From Bacteroidales bacterium (GTDB lineage: Bacteria > Bacteroidota > Bacteroidia > Bacteroidales > P3): a stretch of 58,849 nucleotides of DNA. The DNA is taken from the NCBI GenBank assembly GCA_030523765.1, contig JAUNHX010000011.1:1-58849 (forward strand). Direction: 5' to 3'. The position numbers and the translations under genes were made by a program. Below, in pieces: positions 41,730 to 50,984 of the stretch; the stretch's first letter is position 1, and every line of letters begins with the position of its first letter. The notes below the pieces were generated by a model that was not told where the DNA came from, made no database searches, and worked only from the letters and a program-made list of their open reading frames with translations.

Positions 41730-44075
41730 ATGAAAAATCTTGTCATTGTAGAGTCACCGGCCAAAGCCAAGACTATTGAAAAATTCTTGGGTAAAGACTA
41801 TGAGGTGAAGTCCAGCTACGGACATATCCGCGATTTGGCCAAGAACGAGATGAGTATCGACATCGACGCTAATTACGAGCCTTTGTACGAGATCACCGAA
41901 GACAAGCAGAAACTTGTCAACGAACTGAAGAAAGCTGTCGGAAAAGCCGATACCGTCTGGTTGGCATCCGATGAGGACCGCGAGGGAGAAGCTATTGCCT
42001 GGCACCTTCGCGAGACGTTGAAACTCAACGAGGCTAGTACCAAACGTATCGTCTTCAACGAGATTACCAAGAGCGCTATCCTTAGGGCTATCGAGAATCC
42101 TCGCACCATCGACATGAACTTGGTCGATGCGCAACAAGCTCGCCGTGTTTTGGACCGATTGGTAGGTTATGAAATCAGCCCCATTCTTTGGGCCAAAATT
42201 AAACCTGCTCTCAGTGCCGGACGTGTGCAGAGTGTTGCTGTACGACTGATTGTTGAACGTGAGGATGAAATCCGTGCTTTCGAAAGTCAGAGTTTCTTCC
42301 GTGTTACGGCCCAGTTTAGTACGGCCGACAACAAGCATATTGTTGCCGAACTAAACAAACGTTTCGCTACCGAAGATGAGGCCAAAAAGTTCCTAGAACT
42401 CCTGGCAAAGGCTGCCTTCACTATCGATAAGGTAGAAACCAAACCCTCCCATCGTCAGCCAGCACCTCCTTTCACCACCTCTACCCTCCAACAAGAGGCT
42501 AGCCGTAAGTTGGGTTTCAGTGTGGCTCGTACCATGCAGATAGCACAGCAACTCTACGAATCGGGATTCATCACCTATATGCGTACCGACTCCACCAACC
42601 TCTCCACCTTGGCCCTCAATACGGCTAAAGCTGAGATCGCCAAACTGTATGGTGATAAGTATGTGAAGAGCCGTCAGTACCATACCAAGGTGAAGGGTGC
42701 TCAGGAAGCCCACGAGGCAATCCGCCCCACCTATATGGAGAATAGTAGTATCAATGTCGAGGCCCCCATGCGTCGTCTCTACGAGTTGATATGGAAACGT
42801 ACCATCGCATCGCAAATGGCCGATGCTGAACTGGAAAAGACCACCGTTGAGATTGGTATCAGTACCACGGGCGAGAAATTCGTTTGTATGGGCGAACAGG
42901 TTCTCTTCGACGGCTTCTTGAAAGTTTATCTCGAAAGCACCGACGATGAGAATGAAGATTCCAAGGCAACCCTCCTTCCTCCTATGAAGACCAACGATCA
43001 ACTGAAGATGGATTCCATAGAGGCATCACAACATTATACCCAGCATCCTCCCCGCTATACTGAGGCCAGCCTAGTCAAGAAACTTGAAGATCTTGGCATT
43101 GGTCGTCCTTCCACTTATGCTCCCACTATTAGTACGATTCTGAAACGTGAATATGTGGTAAAGGAAGATCGTGATCCTAACACTATCGATTGTGTACAGC
43201 TTTCGCTCAGTAAGAGCGGCAGCATCAAGCGTACTGTCAAACCAGAACGTACGGGTGCCGAGAAGAATAAGTTGTTCCCCACCGATGTGGGTTGGATTGT
43301 CAACAAGTTCCTCCTAGAACACTTCAACGAGATTATGGACTACAACTTCACCGCTACTGTCGAGAAAGAGTTTGATGAGATTGCAAATGGCGAGAAACAC
43401 TGGCGTGAAGTTATCAACAAGTTCTACGTGCCCTTCCATAAACAGGTAAAAGCTACACAGGCTCACTCCAAACGTACTAGTGGCGAACGTCTGCTGGGTG
43501 ACGATCCCAAGACCGGCAAGCCGGTATTCGCTAAGATTGGTCGTATCGGACCGCTGATTCAAATTGGCGATACCAATAGCGACGAGAAACCCACTTTCGC
43601 TAGTATGAAGAAGGGTCAGAGCATCGAGAGCATCACGCTCGAAGAGGCACTAGAACTCTTCAATCTTCCTCGCACCGTTGGTACCTTCGAAGGTCACGAA
43701 ATGGTGGTTAGCATCGGTCGTTTTGGACCCTATATCCGTGTCGACGGTAAGTTCTACTCCCTCTCCAAGACCGACGATCCCTATACCGTAGGTGAGGCTC
43801 GTTGTATCGAGGTGGTAAAACAGAAAATAGAGCAGAATGCCGAGAAGGAACGTCTCAAAGCCCTCTTCCCCCGTTTTTTGGGTAAGTATGAAAACGAGGA
43901 GGTGGTAGCCAACACTGGTAAGTATGGTCCCTATCTTACTTATAAGAACGAAAACTACCGTCTGCCTAAAGATAAGTATGATCCGCTCAAAATTACCCTC
44001 GAAGAGTCTGTGGCATTGATTCGCGCTACTCAAGAGAAGAAGAGTGCTCGCAGTAGTCGTGCCAAGAAAAAATAG
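41730..44075 (+). CDS. topA: DNA topoisomerase I
   Basis: A 781-residue type IA topoisomerase that relaxes negative supercoils. The TOPRIM domain starts MKNLVIVESPAKAKTIEKFL with the acidic DEDREGEAIAW. The catalytic tyrosine is Y283 in FITYMRTDSTN. The C-terminus has topo C-repeats such as GRFGPYIRVDGKFYSL and KYGPYLTYKNENY instead of Cys zinc ribbons, plus a basic tail (KKSARSSRAKKK). The frame is open upstream to 41628, but only via TTG in a promoter-like region (TTACTTTG at 41650-41657); the ATG at 41730 is right at the conserved VESPAKAK start. A terminator follows at 44132-44159. Confidence 0.95.
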   Translation: MKNLVIVESPAKAKTIEKFLGKDYEVKSSYGHIRDLAKNEMSIDIDANYEPLYEITEDKQKLVNELKKAVGKADTVWLASDEDREGEAIAWHLRETLKLNEASTKRIVFNEITKSAILRAIENPRTIDMNLVDAQQARRVLDRLVGYEISPILWAKIKPALSAGRVQSVAVRLIVEREDEIRAFESQSFFRVTAQFSTADNKHIVAELNKRFATEDEAKKFLELLAKAAFTIDKVETKPSHRQPAPPFTTSTLQQEASRKLGFSVARTMQIAQQLYESGFITYMRTDSTNLSTLALNTAKAEIAKLYGDKYVKSRQYHTKVKGAQEAHEAIRPTYMENSSINVEAPMRRLYELIWKRTIASQMADAELEKTTVEIGISTTGEKFVCMGEQVLFDGFLKVYLESTDDENEDSKATLLPPMKTNDQLKMDSIEASQHYTQHPPRYTEASLVKKLEDLGIGRPSTYAPTISTILKREYVVKEDRDPNTIDCVQLSLSKSGSIKRTVKPERTGAEKNKLFPTDVGWIVNKFLLEHFNEIMDYNFTATVEKEFDEIANGEKHWREVINKFYVPFHKQVKATQAHSKRTSGERLLGDDPKTGKPVFAKIGRIGPLIQIGDTNSDEKPTFASMKKGQSIESITLEEALELFNLPRTVGTFEGHEMVVSIGRFGPYIRVDGKFYSLSKTDDPYTVGEARCIEVVKQKIEQNAEKERLKALFPRFLGKYENEEVVANTGKYGPYLTYKNENYRLPKDKYDPLKITLEESVALIRATQEKKSARSSRAKKK

Positions 44076-44131
44076 GACTATAACGATTGCTATATATCGA
44101 TTAGAAAAAATATAGCATTCCATATCTCAAA

Positions 44132-44159
44132 GGACGGCTAATGTGCCGTCCTTTTTTTT
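44132..44159 (+). terminator. Terminator after topA
   Basis: GGACGGC and GCCGTCC enclose a short loop (TAATGT) and are followed by eight T residues. Confidence 0.9.
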
Positions 44160-44236
44160 ATTTAATAATAATTACAGTCGATAACATTTCTTGTAAAATG
44201 GGTCAATAAAAATACGGTGTTACGAAAAAAAAAGTA

Positions 44237-44244
44237 TATCTTTG
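44237..44244 (+). promoter_or_regulatory. -7 element TATCTTTG for the DUF805 gene
   Basis: TATCTTTGCAG about 90 bases before the ATG at 44335. Confidence 0.7.
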
Positions 44245-44334
44245 CAGAATAAAATTTCACATCTGTGATCATTATATTTAGATATAACTATCTAAAATAA
44301 AAGAAATTAACTATTATTATAAACGTATTTGGAT

Positions 44335-44871
44335 ATGAGTTGCTGGTCTTCATTTCAAACATGTTTGAAACAATATACCGACTTTCAGGGACGTACACGA
44401 CGTCGTTGTTTCGTTGAGTTTGCTTTTATTTGTTTCATTCTTTTTGTTATCGCTACCGTTTTAGATTACTTCCTTTTCAACGATTTTATGGAGCGTTTTA
44501 CCGATATTCCCATTTTACGCCGATTCGGTCCGCTGCTTATGATATTGTTGGTTGGTATAGGATCTCCCATCTTAGCCGCTATTACCCGTCGTCTCCACGA
44601 TGCAGGTATGAGTGGTAAATGGCTCGTCCTCTTATTGGTACCCGTGTTGGGATGGATAATGCTATTGGTCCTTACCCTTCGTCCTACGCAACCCTATGAT
44701 AATAACTGGGGCTACTACAATCGTAAACCTGTCGAGATTGACGAGCAAAATAATAGTTCTAACTACAACCCGTTTGCCGGCGATGGTGAACGTCCGAAAG
44801 AGGAGAGCAACGAGTCCCTCTTTGACGACAACGAAGAAGATAATAATTTAAGTCGCGAAGGACATTTATAG
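44335..44871 (+). CDS. DUF805 family membrane protein
   Basis: A 178-residue membrane protein. DUF805 landmarks are the N-terminal YTDFQGRTRRRCFVEF segment, the ITRRLHDAGMSGKWLVLLL motif and the GWIMLLVLTLRPTQPYDNNWG end. It has about three to four membrane helices and an acidic, Asn-rich cytoplasmic tail (about 130-178). The family function is unknown. I use the ATG at 44335 (MSCWSS) rather than a TTG two codons earlier. It is monocistronic, between a promoter and a terminator. Confidence 0.82.
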   Translation: MSCWSSFQTCLKQYTDFQGRTRRRCFVEFAFICFILFVIATVLDYFLFNDFMERFTDIPILRRFGPLLMILLVGIGSPILAAITRRLHDAGMSGKWLVLLLVPVLGWIMLLVLTLRPTQPYDNNWGYYNRKPVEIDEQNNSSNYNPFAGDGERPKEESNESLFDDNEEDNNLSREGHL

Positions 44872-44899
44872 TTGTTCCCCATTGATAATAAGAAAAAAA

Positions 44900-44944
44900 G
44901 GAAGTCCCCCTTCGACATTGTCGAGTGGGGACTTCTCTTTTTTG
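44900..44944. terminator. Terminator between DUF805 gene and the convergent lipoprotein gene
   Basis: GAAGTCCCC pairs with GGGGACTTC, with an inner TTCGAC/GTCGAG stem. It is flanked by A and T runs, so it can act in both directions. Confidence 0.85.
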
Positions 44945-44969
44945 TTGCCTAAATGGGTATTCTCTAGTA

Positions 44970-45404
44970 TTATTTCAGCTGGTTCAATAGCGTCACAATA
45001 GCGCTTACTGTTTCGGCCTTCTGTGCAATATTGGAGGCATTGACGTTGTTGAAAGCGGTGTTGCTGAGTAGGCTATTGGCGATATTGGTGGCGCTATTCG
45101 ATGTAATCATACCGCTGCCACCACTTACCATACCGCTAATAAAGTTGGTCTTAAACTGAGCGTCAGCATTGTTGGCTTTGAGCATCTGAGCAGCGCTGAT
45201 CACAGTCATAATATTGGCTAGGTCGTTACTGTTGGTAATAGAGATGCTGCCATTGGTCTGTCTGCTGTTGTAGAGTCCTACCAGGGCTTTGGCTGCACTG
45301 CTACCTTGAGCTCCAGCGGTGGTGGAGGCAGCACCCGAAAGAAGGCTACATGAGGTCATTGCCATAGTGGCAAAAAACATAAGAAGGAATCCTAATTTTT
45401 TCAT
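44970..45404 (-). CDS. Small lipoprotein, function unknown
   Basis: A 144-residue lipoprotein: signal peptide with lipobox MTSC (Cys19). The mature protein is unusually rich in Ser, Asn, Ala and Thr (about residues 20-125), with no aromatic residues apart from one Tyr and one or two Phe. That composition suits a flexible or repetitive helical envelope protein. I recognise no family. It is transcribed divergently from pruA from a TAATTTTG element. Confidence 0.65.
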   Translation of the reverse strand: MKKLGFLLMFFATMAMTSCSLLSGAASTTAGAQGSSAAKALVGLYNSRQTNGSISITNSNDLANIMTVISAAQMLKANNADAQFKTNFISGMVSGGSGMITSNSATNIANSLLSNTAFNNVNASNIAQKAETVSAIVTLLNQLK

Positions 45405-45482
45405 TTGATAACTATTTTTTGTAGGTTTAACTTTTTCTTTCTTAATAGTTTATTAAGGATTGACGTCTGTTATTTCTATAGG

Positions 45483-45490
45483 CAAAATTA
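45483..45490 (-). promoter_or_regulatory. -7 element TAATTTTG for the small lipoprotein gene
   Basis: It is on the minus strand, about 79 bases before the ATG at 45404. A second TAATTTTG copy is at 45516-45509. Confidence 0.5.
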
Positions 45491-45520
45491 CTTTTTTTTG
45501 GTAACATGCAAAATTATTTG

Positions 45521-45528
45521 TATCTTTG
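45521..45528 (+). promoter_or_regulatory. -7 element TATCTTTG for pruA
   Basis: TATCTTTGCAT with a 155-base leader before the ATG at 45683. Confidence 0.7.
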
Positions 45529-45682
45529 CATTCGCTTTCGATTTAAAGGATAGTAGTCTCAAATAGGGTTAGAATTTAGAAACTAGAATGTTAGGAATAA
45601 GCATCCTTCCCTTACAACGAAAGTATAAAAGATGTTAATTAAGATAATTGTTTAAATATACACTAAAAAAGTAAACCAGTCT

Positions 45683-47317
45683 ATGAACAACACCATTTTC
45701 ATGTTCCCCAAACCGGAAAACGAACCTGTAATGGGCTATGCTCCAGGCAGCCCCGAACGTGCTAATATCCGTAAAGCTCTCGACGAACTCTACAACACCG
45801 TTACCGAGATACCTATTATTATAGGTGGCAAAGAGGTACGTACCAACGATATGGGCGAGGTGGTTATGCCTACCGAGAATAAACATGTACTTGCTCGCTA
45901 CCATAAGGTGGGAGAGAAAGAGGTTCAGATGGCTATCGATGCCGCTATGGCTGCTCACGATGAATGGGCTAACACTCCATGGATCGAGCGTGCCAGCATC
46001 CTCCAAAAAGTGGCTACCCTTGTAGCAGGCAAATATCGTATGCTGATTAATGCAGCTACTATGCTTGGTCAAGGTAAGACCACCATGCAAGCCGAGATCG
46101 ACAGTGCTTGCGAGTTGGTCGATTTCCTTCGCTACAACGCCCACTATGCCTCCCAAATCTATACCGACCAACCATGTAGTGATAAGGGTACACTAAACTA
46201 TGTTACCTATCGTCCGCTCGAAGGTTTCGTAATGGCCGTTACCCCCTTCAACTTCACCTCTATCGCCTCCAATCTGGCTATGAGTCCCGTCCTGATGGGT
46301 AACACCTGTATCTGGAAACCTTCCACTACAGCACTCCTTTCCAACTATATCCTTATGAAGATCTACAAAGAGGCCGGCCTTCCCGATGGCGTTATCAACT
46401 TCCTCCCTGGCAGCGGCTCTTTGATTGGTAAGGTAGCCTTTGCAAGCCCCGATTTCGCGGGTGTTCATTTCACCGGTTCCACAGGCACCTTCAATAGCTT
46501 CTGGAAGAGCATCGGTGAGAATATTACCCATTATAAGACCTATCCTAAGATTGTTGGTGAAACGGGTGGAAAAGACTTTATCTTCGCCCATGCTAGTGCC
46601 AATCCTCGCCAGGTGGCTACCGCCATCGTTCGTGGCGCTTTCGAGTTCCAGGGACAGAAATGTTCGGCTGCCAGCCGTGCTTATATCCCCGCCAGTATGT
46701 GGCCCGAGGTAAAACAGATCGTATGCGATATGGTTGCCTCAATCAAGGTAGGCGATGTGCGTGATTTCAGTGCCTTTGTGAATGCTGTCATCGACGAGAA
46801 ATCGTACGACAACTGCATGAACTACATCGAGCATGCAAAACAGAGTCCCGATGCCGAAATCGTCTGTGGCGGTACCGGTAGCAAAGAGGTAGGTTACTTC
46901 ATTAATCCCACCGTTATCCTAGCCAAAGATCCTCACTATAAATCGATGCAAGAAGAAATCTTCGGCCCCATCATTACTATCTATGTATATGAGGATAATA
47001 AGTTCGAAGAGGCTCTCAATCTCTGCAATACCACATCGCCTTATGCTCTTACGGGAGCCATCTTCAGCACCTGCCGTAAAGCGCTCCATCAGGCCTACGA
47101 TGTGTTGCAATATGCAGCCGGCAATATCTATTTCAACGACAAGCCTACGGGTGCCGTAGTGGGTCAGCAACCCTTCGGTGGTGCTCGTGCCAGCGGCACC
47201 AATGACAAAGCAGGTTCCTATCTCAACCTCCTCCGTTGGGTCAGTCCTCAGGCTATCAAGGAGACCTTCCAGCCAGCCGAAGACTATAGCTACCCCTTTG
47301 TCAGCGATAAAGAATAG
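45683..47317 (+). CDS. pruA: 1-pyrroline-5-carboxylate (glutamate semialdehyde) dehydrogenase
   Basis: A 544-residue aldehyde dehydrogenase that oxidises glutamate gamma-semialdehyde to glutamate, the second step of proline catabolism. The length and the start (PENEPVMGYAPGSPER) match the P5CDH clade. Catalytic Glu293 is in VGETGGKDF and Cys327 in QGQKCSAASR. The C-terminal ARASGTNDKAGS segment is P5CDH-specific. There is no fused or adjacent proline dehydrogenase. A hairpin (47325-47359) and a terminator (47429-47460) follow. Confidence 0.93.
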   Translation: MNNTIFMFPKPENEPVMGYAPGSPERANIRKALDELYNTVTEIPIIIGGKEVRTNDMGEVVMPTENKHVLARYHKVGEKEVQMAIDAAMAAHDEWANTPWIERASILQKVATLVAGKYRMLINAATMLGQGKTTMQAEIDSACELVDFLRYNAHYASQIYTDQPCSDKGTLNYVTYRPLEGFVMAVTPFNFTSIASNLAMSPVLMGNTCIWKPSTTALLSNYILMKIYKEAGLPDGVINFLPGSGSLIGKVAFASPDFAGVHFTGSTGTFNSFWKSIGENITHYKTYPKIVGETGGKDFIFAHASANPRQVATAIVRGAFEFQGQKCSAASRAYIPASMWPEVKQIVCDMVASIKVGDVRDFSAFVNAVIDEKSYDNCMNYIEHAKQSPDAEIVCGGTGSKEVGYFINPTVILAKDPHYKSMQEEIFGPIITIYVYEDNKFEEALNLCNTTSPYALTGAIFSTCRKALHQAYDVLQYAAGNIYFNDKPTGAVVGQQPFGGARASGTNDKAGSYLNLLRWVSPQAIKETFQPAEDYSYPFVSDKE

Positions 47318-47324
47318 CATATCA

Positions 47325-47359
47325 TGGACACCACCCCACTTTTTGTGGGGTGGGTCTCC
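47325..47359 (+). terminator. GC-rich hairpin just after pruA
   Basis: CCACCCCAC and GTGGGGTGG form a strong stem with a five-T loop, extended by imperfect outer pairs. No T run follows, so it may protect the mRNA 3' end rather than terminate. Confidence 0.55.
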
Positions 47360-47428
47360 TAATAGGTTATCTTCATTTTCTAAAAATAAATTTTACTAAT
47401 TTGTTGATTTACGTTTGTGTACTTTATA

Positions 47429-47460
47429 GGCAGCAGCCAAAGTTGCTGCCTTTTTCTTTT
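47429..47460 (+). terminator. Terminator after pruA
   Basis: GGCAGCA pairs with TGCTGCC, followed by TTTTTCTTTT. Confidence 0.8.
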
Positions 47461-47700
47461 ACATTTTCATTTGTTGGACGATGAAAAAAAGAAGGTCCTG
47501 CTATCGTCTTCACACATCCAGTAGCATTACCCTAATGTCAAAAATACGATTCATTTTTTAACACTATTTTAACCATTAATAAAATAGACAAAAAGTTAAA
47601 AAGACACACCCCTGTGAGGCTGCGATTTCATTGAAAACAGTTGAGTAATAACCATTAATCATTTTTATTAACAACTACCGGTTGTTGGTGCTGCTACAAT
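47461..47700. other. Intergenic region before mmdA promoter
   Basis: AT-rich, without a reading frame or recognisable RNA. It ends in the T-rich -33 region of the next promoter. Confidence 0.45.
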
Positions 47701-47734
47701 TTTTTTGCCAATCAAATAATTATTCCTATCTTTG
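47701..47734 (+). promoter_or_regulatory. Promoter of the mmdA cluster
   Basis: TTTTTTG (47701-47707) and TATCTTTG (47727-47734) are separated by 19 bases, a textbook Bacteroidota promoter. The start codon is about 200 bases further on, so the mRNA has a long 5' leader. Confidence 0.8.
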
Positions 47735-47937
47735 CAAATTGCTTATAGTGGACGAACTCCATTGGAATGTGTTGTGTTTGTCGCTTTTTGGGGAAATGAC
47801 AACCCATTAACAGTTAGGCTAAATCGATAAAAACAACCTCGTTGGAATCCACTTATGCAATAAAAAGGGGAGTCGATTGGCATATACCAACGATCAACCT
47901 AAAAGAAATGTGAAATAAAAAAAAGTAAAGTATAAAA

Positions 47938-49497
47938 ATGGCATTTGAACAAAAGATAAAAGAGCTTCTCGACAAGCGCAACGAAGCCAAAATGGGTGGC
48001 GGTCAGAAGGGTATCGATAAACAGCATGAACTAGGTAAACTTACTGCACGTGAACGTATTGCCTTGCTCCTCGACGAAGGATCGTTCGAAGAAACCGACA
48101 TGTTTGTTACCCATCGCTGCACCAACTTCGACATGCAGAAGAAGTCGTTCTTGGGCGATGGTGTTGTTACGGGTCATGGTACCATCAACGGTCGTCTCGT
48201 ATATGTTTTTGCTCAGGACTTCACCGTCTTTGCTGGCTCCCTCAGCGAGACGATGTCTCTGAAGATATGCAAGATTATGGATCAAGCCATGAAGGTGGGT
48301 GCTCCTGTCATCGGTATCAATGATTCTGGTGGAGCACGTATCCAGGAGGGTTGCAACTCACTTATGGGTTTCAGCGAGATTTTCGAACGTAATATCCTTG
48401 CATCGGGTGTTGTTCCCCAAATCAGTGCTATCTTCGGTCCCTGTGCTGGTGGCTCTGTCTACAGTCCTGCCCTCACCGACTTTATATTTATGTCGAAAAA
48501 GAACAGTTACATGTTCCTTACGGGTCCCAAGGTGGTAAAAACCGTTACTGGTGAGGATGTTAGCACCGAAAAACTGGGTGGCGCTATGGTTCATGCTACC
48601 AAGAGTGGTGTGGCCCATTTCGTAGGCGAGACCGAGGAGGCTACTCTTCAGATGATCCGCGATTTGTTCGACTTCTTGCCTAGCAACAATATGGAGGTAG
48701 CCCCTCTTCGCCATACCGACGATCCCGTCGACCGTAAAGAGGACATCCTGAACGAAATCATCCCCGACAACCCCAACCAGTCCTACGATGTCAAAACCGT
48801 TATCAAAGCCATCGTCGACGATGGTGAGTTTTTCGAGGTTCACGAACGTTTTGCTACCAATATTGTAGTAGGCTTTGCCCATATGGGAGGCATGAGTGTA
48901 GGTATTGTGGCCAACCAGCCTAAATCGATGGCTGGAGTCCTCGATAGCAATGCCAGTCGCAAGGGAGCCCGTTTTGTCCGCTTCTGCGACTGCTTCAATA
49001 TTCCGTTGGTAACGTTGGTCGATGTACCTGGCTTCCTTCCCGGCACTGGTCAGGAATACCAAGGTGTTATCGATCATGGTGCCAAACTCCTCTTCGCCTA
49101 TGGTGAAGCAACGGTGCCCAAGGTATGTGTCACCCTGCGTAAAAGCTATGGTGGTGCCTATATCGTTATGTCGAGCAAACCGTTACACAGCGATAAGAAC
49201 TATGCATGGCCCTCGGCTCAGATTGCCGTTATGGGTGCTAGTGGTGCTGTCGAAATCCTTCAAGGTCGAGCTCTCAAAGCGATCGAAGATCCCGAAGAGC
49301 GTACCCGTTTCATGGCTCAGAAAGAGGCCGAATACAACGAGCAGTTCGCCAACCCCTATGCCGCTGCCAAGTTCGGCTATATCGACGATGTGATAGAGCC
49401 TCGCAACACCCGTTTCCGTGTTATTCGCGCTCTCCAAACATTGGCCACCAAGAAGGATTCCTTGCCCATGAAGAAACATGGCAATATCCCATTGTAA
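47938..49497 (+). CDS. mmdA: Methylmalonyl-CoA decarboxylase / propionyl-CoA carboxylase carboxyltransferase subunit
   Basis: A 519-residue carboxyltransferase of the biotin-dependent acyl-CoA family, with two crotonase-like halves (about 1-260 and 261-519). Motifs include GKLTARERI near the start, [29 protein letters not shown] and, in the second half, [18 protein letters not shown] and [12 protein letters not shown]. It moves CO2 between biotin and propionyl-CoA/methylmalonyl-CoA. A biotin carrier follows three genes later, but no biotin carboxylase or sodium-pump beta subunit is nearby, so decarboxylase and carboxylase cannot be separated from context. Confidence 0.92.
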   Translation: MAFEQKIKELLDKRNEAKMGGGQKGIDKQHELGKLTARERIALLLDEGSFEETDMFVTHRCTNFDMQKKSFLGDGVVTGHGTINGRLVYVFAQDFTVFAGSLSETMSLKICKIMDQAMKVGAPVIGINDSGGARIQEGCNSLMGFSEIFERNILASGVVPQISAIFGPCAGGSVYSPALTDFIFMSKKNSYMFLTGPKVVKTVTGEDVSTEKLGGAMVHATKSGVAHFVGETEEATLQMIRDLFDFLPSNNMEVAPLRHTDDPVDRKEDILNEIIPDNPNQSYDVKTVIKAIVDDGEFFEVHERFATNIVVGFAHMGGMSVGIVANQPKSMAGVLDSNASRKGARFVRFCDCFNIPLVTLVDVPGFLPGTGQEYQGVIDHGAKLLFAYGEATVPKVCVTLRKSYGGAYIVMSSKPLHSDKNYAWPSAQIAVMGASGAVEILQGRALKAIEDPEERTRFMAQKEAEYNEQFANPYAAAKFGYIDDVIEPRNTRFRVIRALQTLATKKDSLPMKKHGNIPL

Positions 49498-49654
49498 AAA
49501 AGAAAGGAATAAAGCAACAGTTGTTCCCTCTTATCCCAAACAGAATCTCCATCCCATAGGTGGAAGGAAAGTTTAAAGAGGACGCTGTTCACGAGAACAT
49601 AATTGTAAAACCGTTTAATTCATTCATTCATTAATTAATAAAAAAAAAGAAACA

Positions 49655-49918
49655 ATGAAACTGAACAAAGTATTACTGAGTGGTGCTATGGCTATCGCTA
49701 TGGCTTTTGCAATGACTGCTTGCAACAACAACACCGAAGCAACTGCTGAAGATACTACCGCATGCGCTACCGAGGCTGTTGAGAACGAAGCTTGCTGCCA
49801 AGATTCCGCTAAGATGGCTTGCTGCCAAGATAGCTTGAAAGCTTGCGAAGGCAAATGCGAAGGCAAGTGCGAAGGCGAAGGCAAAGGCGAATGCTGCAAG
49901 GACAAAGAGAACAAATAA
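49655..49918 (+). CDS. Cysteine-rich small lipoprotein
   Basis: An 87-residue lipoprotein: signal peptide with lipobox MTAC (Cys23). The mature 65 residues hold ten further cysteines in short repeats: EACCQDS and MACCQDS, then ACEGKCEGKCEGEG and GECCKD, with many Glu and Lys. The pattern looks metal-binding (metallothionein-like) or redox-active on the periplasmic face. I know of no named family. It lies inside the mmdA cluster, 157 bases after mmdA, without a TAnnTTTG promoter of its own. Confidence 0.75.
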   Translation: MKLNKVLLSGAMAIAMAFAMTACNNNTEATAEDTTACATEAVENEACCQDSAKMACCQDSLKACEGKCEGKCEGEGKGECCKDKENK

Positions 49919-49934
49919 TTGTTGCTCTTCTACA

Positions 49935-49980
49935 GGGGCTGCCTGCAGACCATACGTGGGGCCGCAGGCATCCCTGTTCC
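49935..49980 (+). other. GC-rich hairpin inside the mmdA cluster
   Basis: GGGGCTGCCTGC can pair with GCCGCAGGCATCCC across a loop. No T run follows. It may set differential mRNA stability between the lipoprotein and the downstream genes. Confidence 0.4.
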
Positions 49981-50043
49981 CTTGTTTCTACTACACCACC
50001 CTCTTTTACGAATGAATGGATAAACACAAAAAAATAAGTAGGT

Positions 50044-50253
50044 ATGTATATGGAAGAAGAAAAAATTCAAACCAATAGCGTCAGCCTTACCCCCAGCGAG
50101 GCCGTATTGGCCGCTATCGCTTCGGCTCTGACGTTGCTTACACGTGAAATGCACGACCCCGAGTCGGGCGTTATCACTATCCGCCGTGTAGCGGGCCCCA
50201 ATTTCTCCCCTTGGAGTGACAAATATTATAATATGAATCCTTATAAGAAGTAA
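50044..50253 (+). CDS. Small conserved protein of the carboxyltransferase cluster
   Basis: A 69-residue protein, no signal peptide, with one amphipathic helix (about residues 15-36, LTPSEAVLAAIASALTLL) and a basic, aromatic C-terminus (ITIRRVAGPNFSPWSDKYYNMN). Its place between mmdA and the biotin carrier is where Bacteroidota carboxylase clusters carry a small accessory subunit. It lacks the single membrane helix of a classical OadG/MmdD, so I do not use that name. A second ATG two codons in (50050) is also possible. Confidence 0.65.
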   Translation: MYMEEEKIQTNSVSLTPSEAVLAAIASALTLLTREMHDPESGVITIRRVAGPNFSPWSDKYYNMNPYKK

Positions 50254-50315
50254 TAATACGATTACCGTGAGGTCGTTATTGCGTGGCTTACGGTGATTTT
50301 TTTGATATATAGACC

Positions 50316-50855
50316 ATGAAAGAATATACTTTTAAGATTGGTGATCGTACTTACAATGTTGCCGTAAAAGATATCCAAGGCAACGATCTCTCGGTCGAGG
50401 TAAATGGTGTCCCATTCCAAGTAACCGTCGAAGAATCTATTCCCAAACAGGTGCTCGAAACTCCTGCTCCTGCCGCTCCCCAGGCTCCTGCTCCCGCCGC
50501 TGGCACCCCTGTGGCAGCTCCCACAGCTCCAGTAGCCGCCGCTGCTCCTACTGCCGCTGCTCCAGCTCCTGCTGCTGCTCCAGCACCCGCCGCCGCTTCT
50601 GCTCCCGCTGCAGCGCCCGCTCCTGCCGCACCTGCGGCAGAGGCTACTGCCGTCATCTCACCCCTTCCTGGCACCATCGTCGATATGCCAGTAAAAGTGG
50701 GCGATCATGTTGAAGAAGGGCAGTGCGTAGTGGTTCTCGAGGCCATGAAGATGGAGAATAATATTGAATCGGAGGTTGCCGGTACTGTTACCGAAATCAA
50801 AGTCCAGCAGGGCGACTCGGTAATGGAGGGCGATGTATTGTTAGTGATTGCCTAA
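50316..50855 (+). CDS. mmdC: Biotin carboxyl carrier protein
   Basis: A 179-residue biotin carrier. An N-terminal segment (about 1-45, KEYTFKIGDRTYNVAVKDI) is joined through a ~65-residue Ala/Pro linker to a C-terminal biotinyl domain (about 112-179). The biotinylated lysine is K145 in EAMKMENN. The partner is the carboxyltransferase at 47938-49497. The long Ala/Pro linker is usual for the swinging arm of decarboxylase gamma subunits. Confidence 0.92.
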   Translation: MKEYTFKIGDRTYNVAVKDIQGNDLSVEVNGVPFQVTVEESIPKQVLETPAPAAPQAPAPAAGTPVAAPTAPVAAAAPTAAAPAPAAAPAPAAASAPAAAPAPAAPAAEATAVISPLPGTIVDMPVKVGDHVEEGQCVVVLEAMKMENNIESEVAGTVTEIKVQQGDSVMEGDVLLVIA

Positions 50856-50984
50856 TCAACAATTGCTACGTGGCGTTAATGCTGATGACCGCCAAGAAGG
50901 ACAACCCTACTCGCCAAGCCATCGGCATCCTTTTGTGTTATCATTGAAAGAAAATAACATATTTATCTATTCAAAATATAAATC

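Noticed and set aside
50351-50677. Ala/Gly-rich minus-strand frame opposite the biotin carrier
   Set aside because: It is the complement of the Ala/Pro linker codons, a composition artefact.
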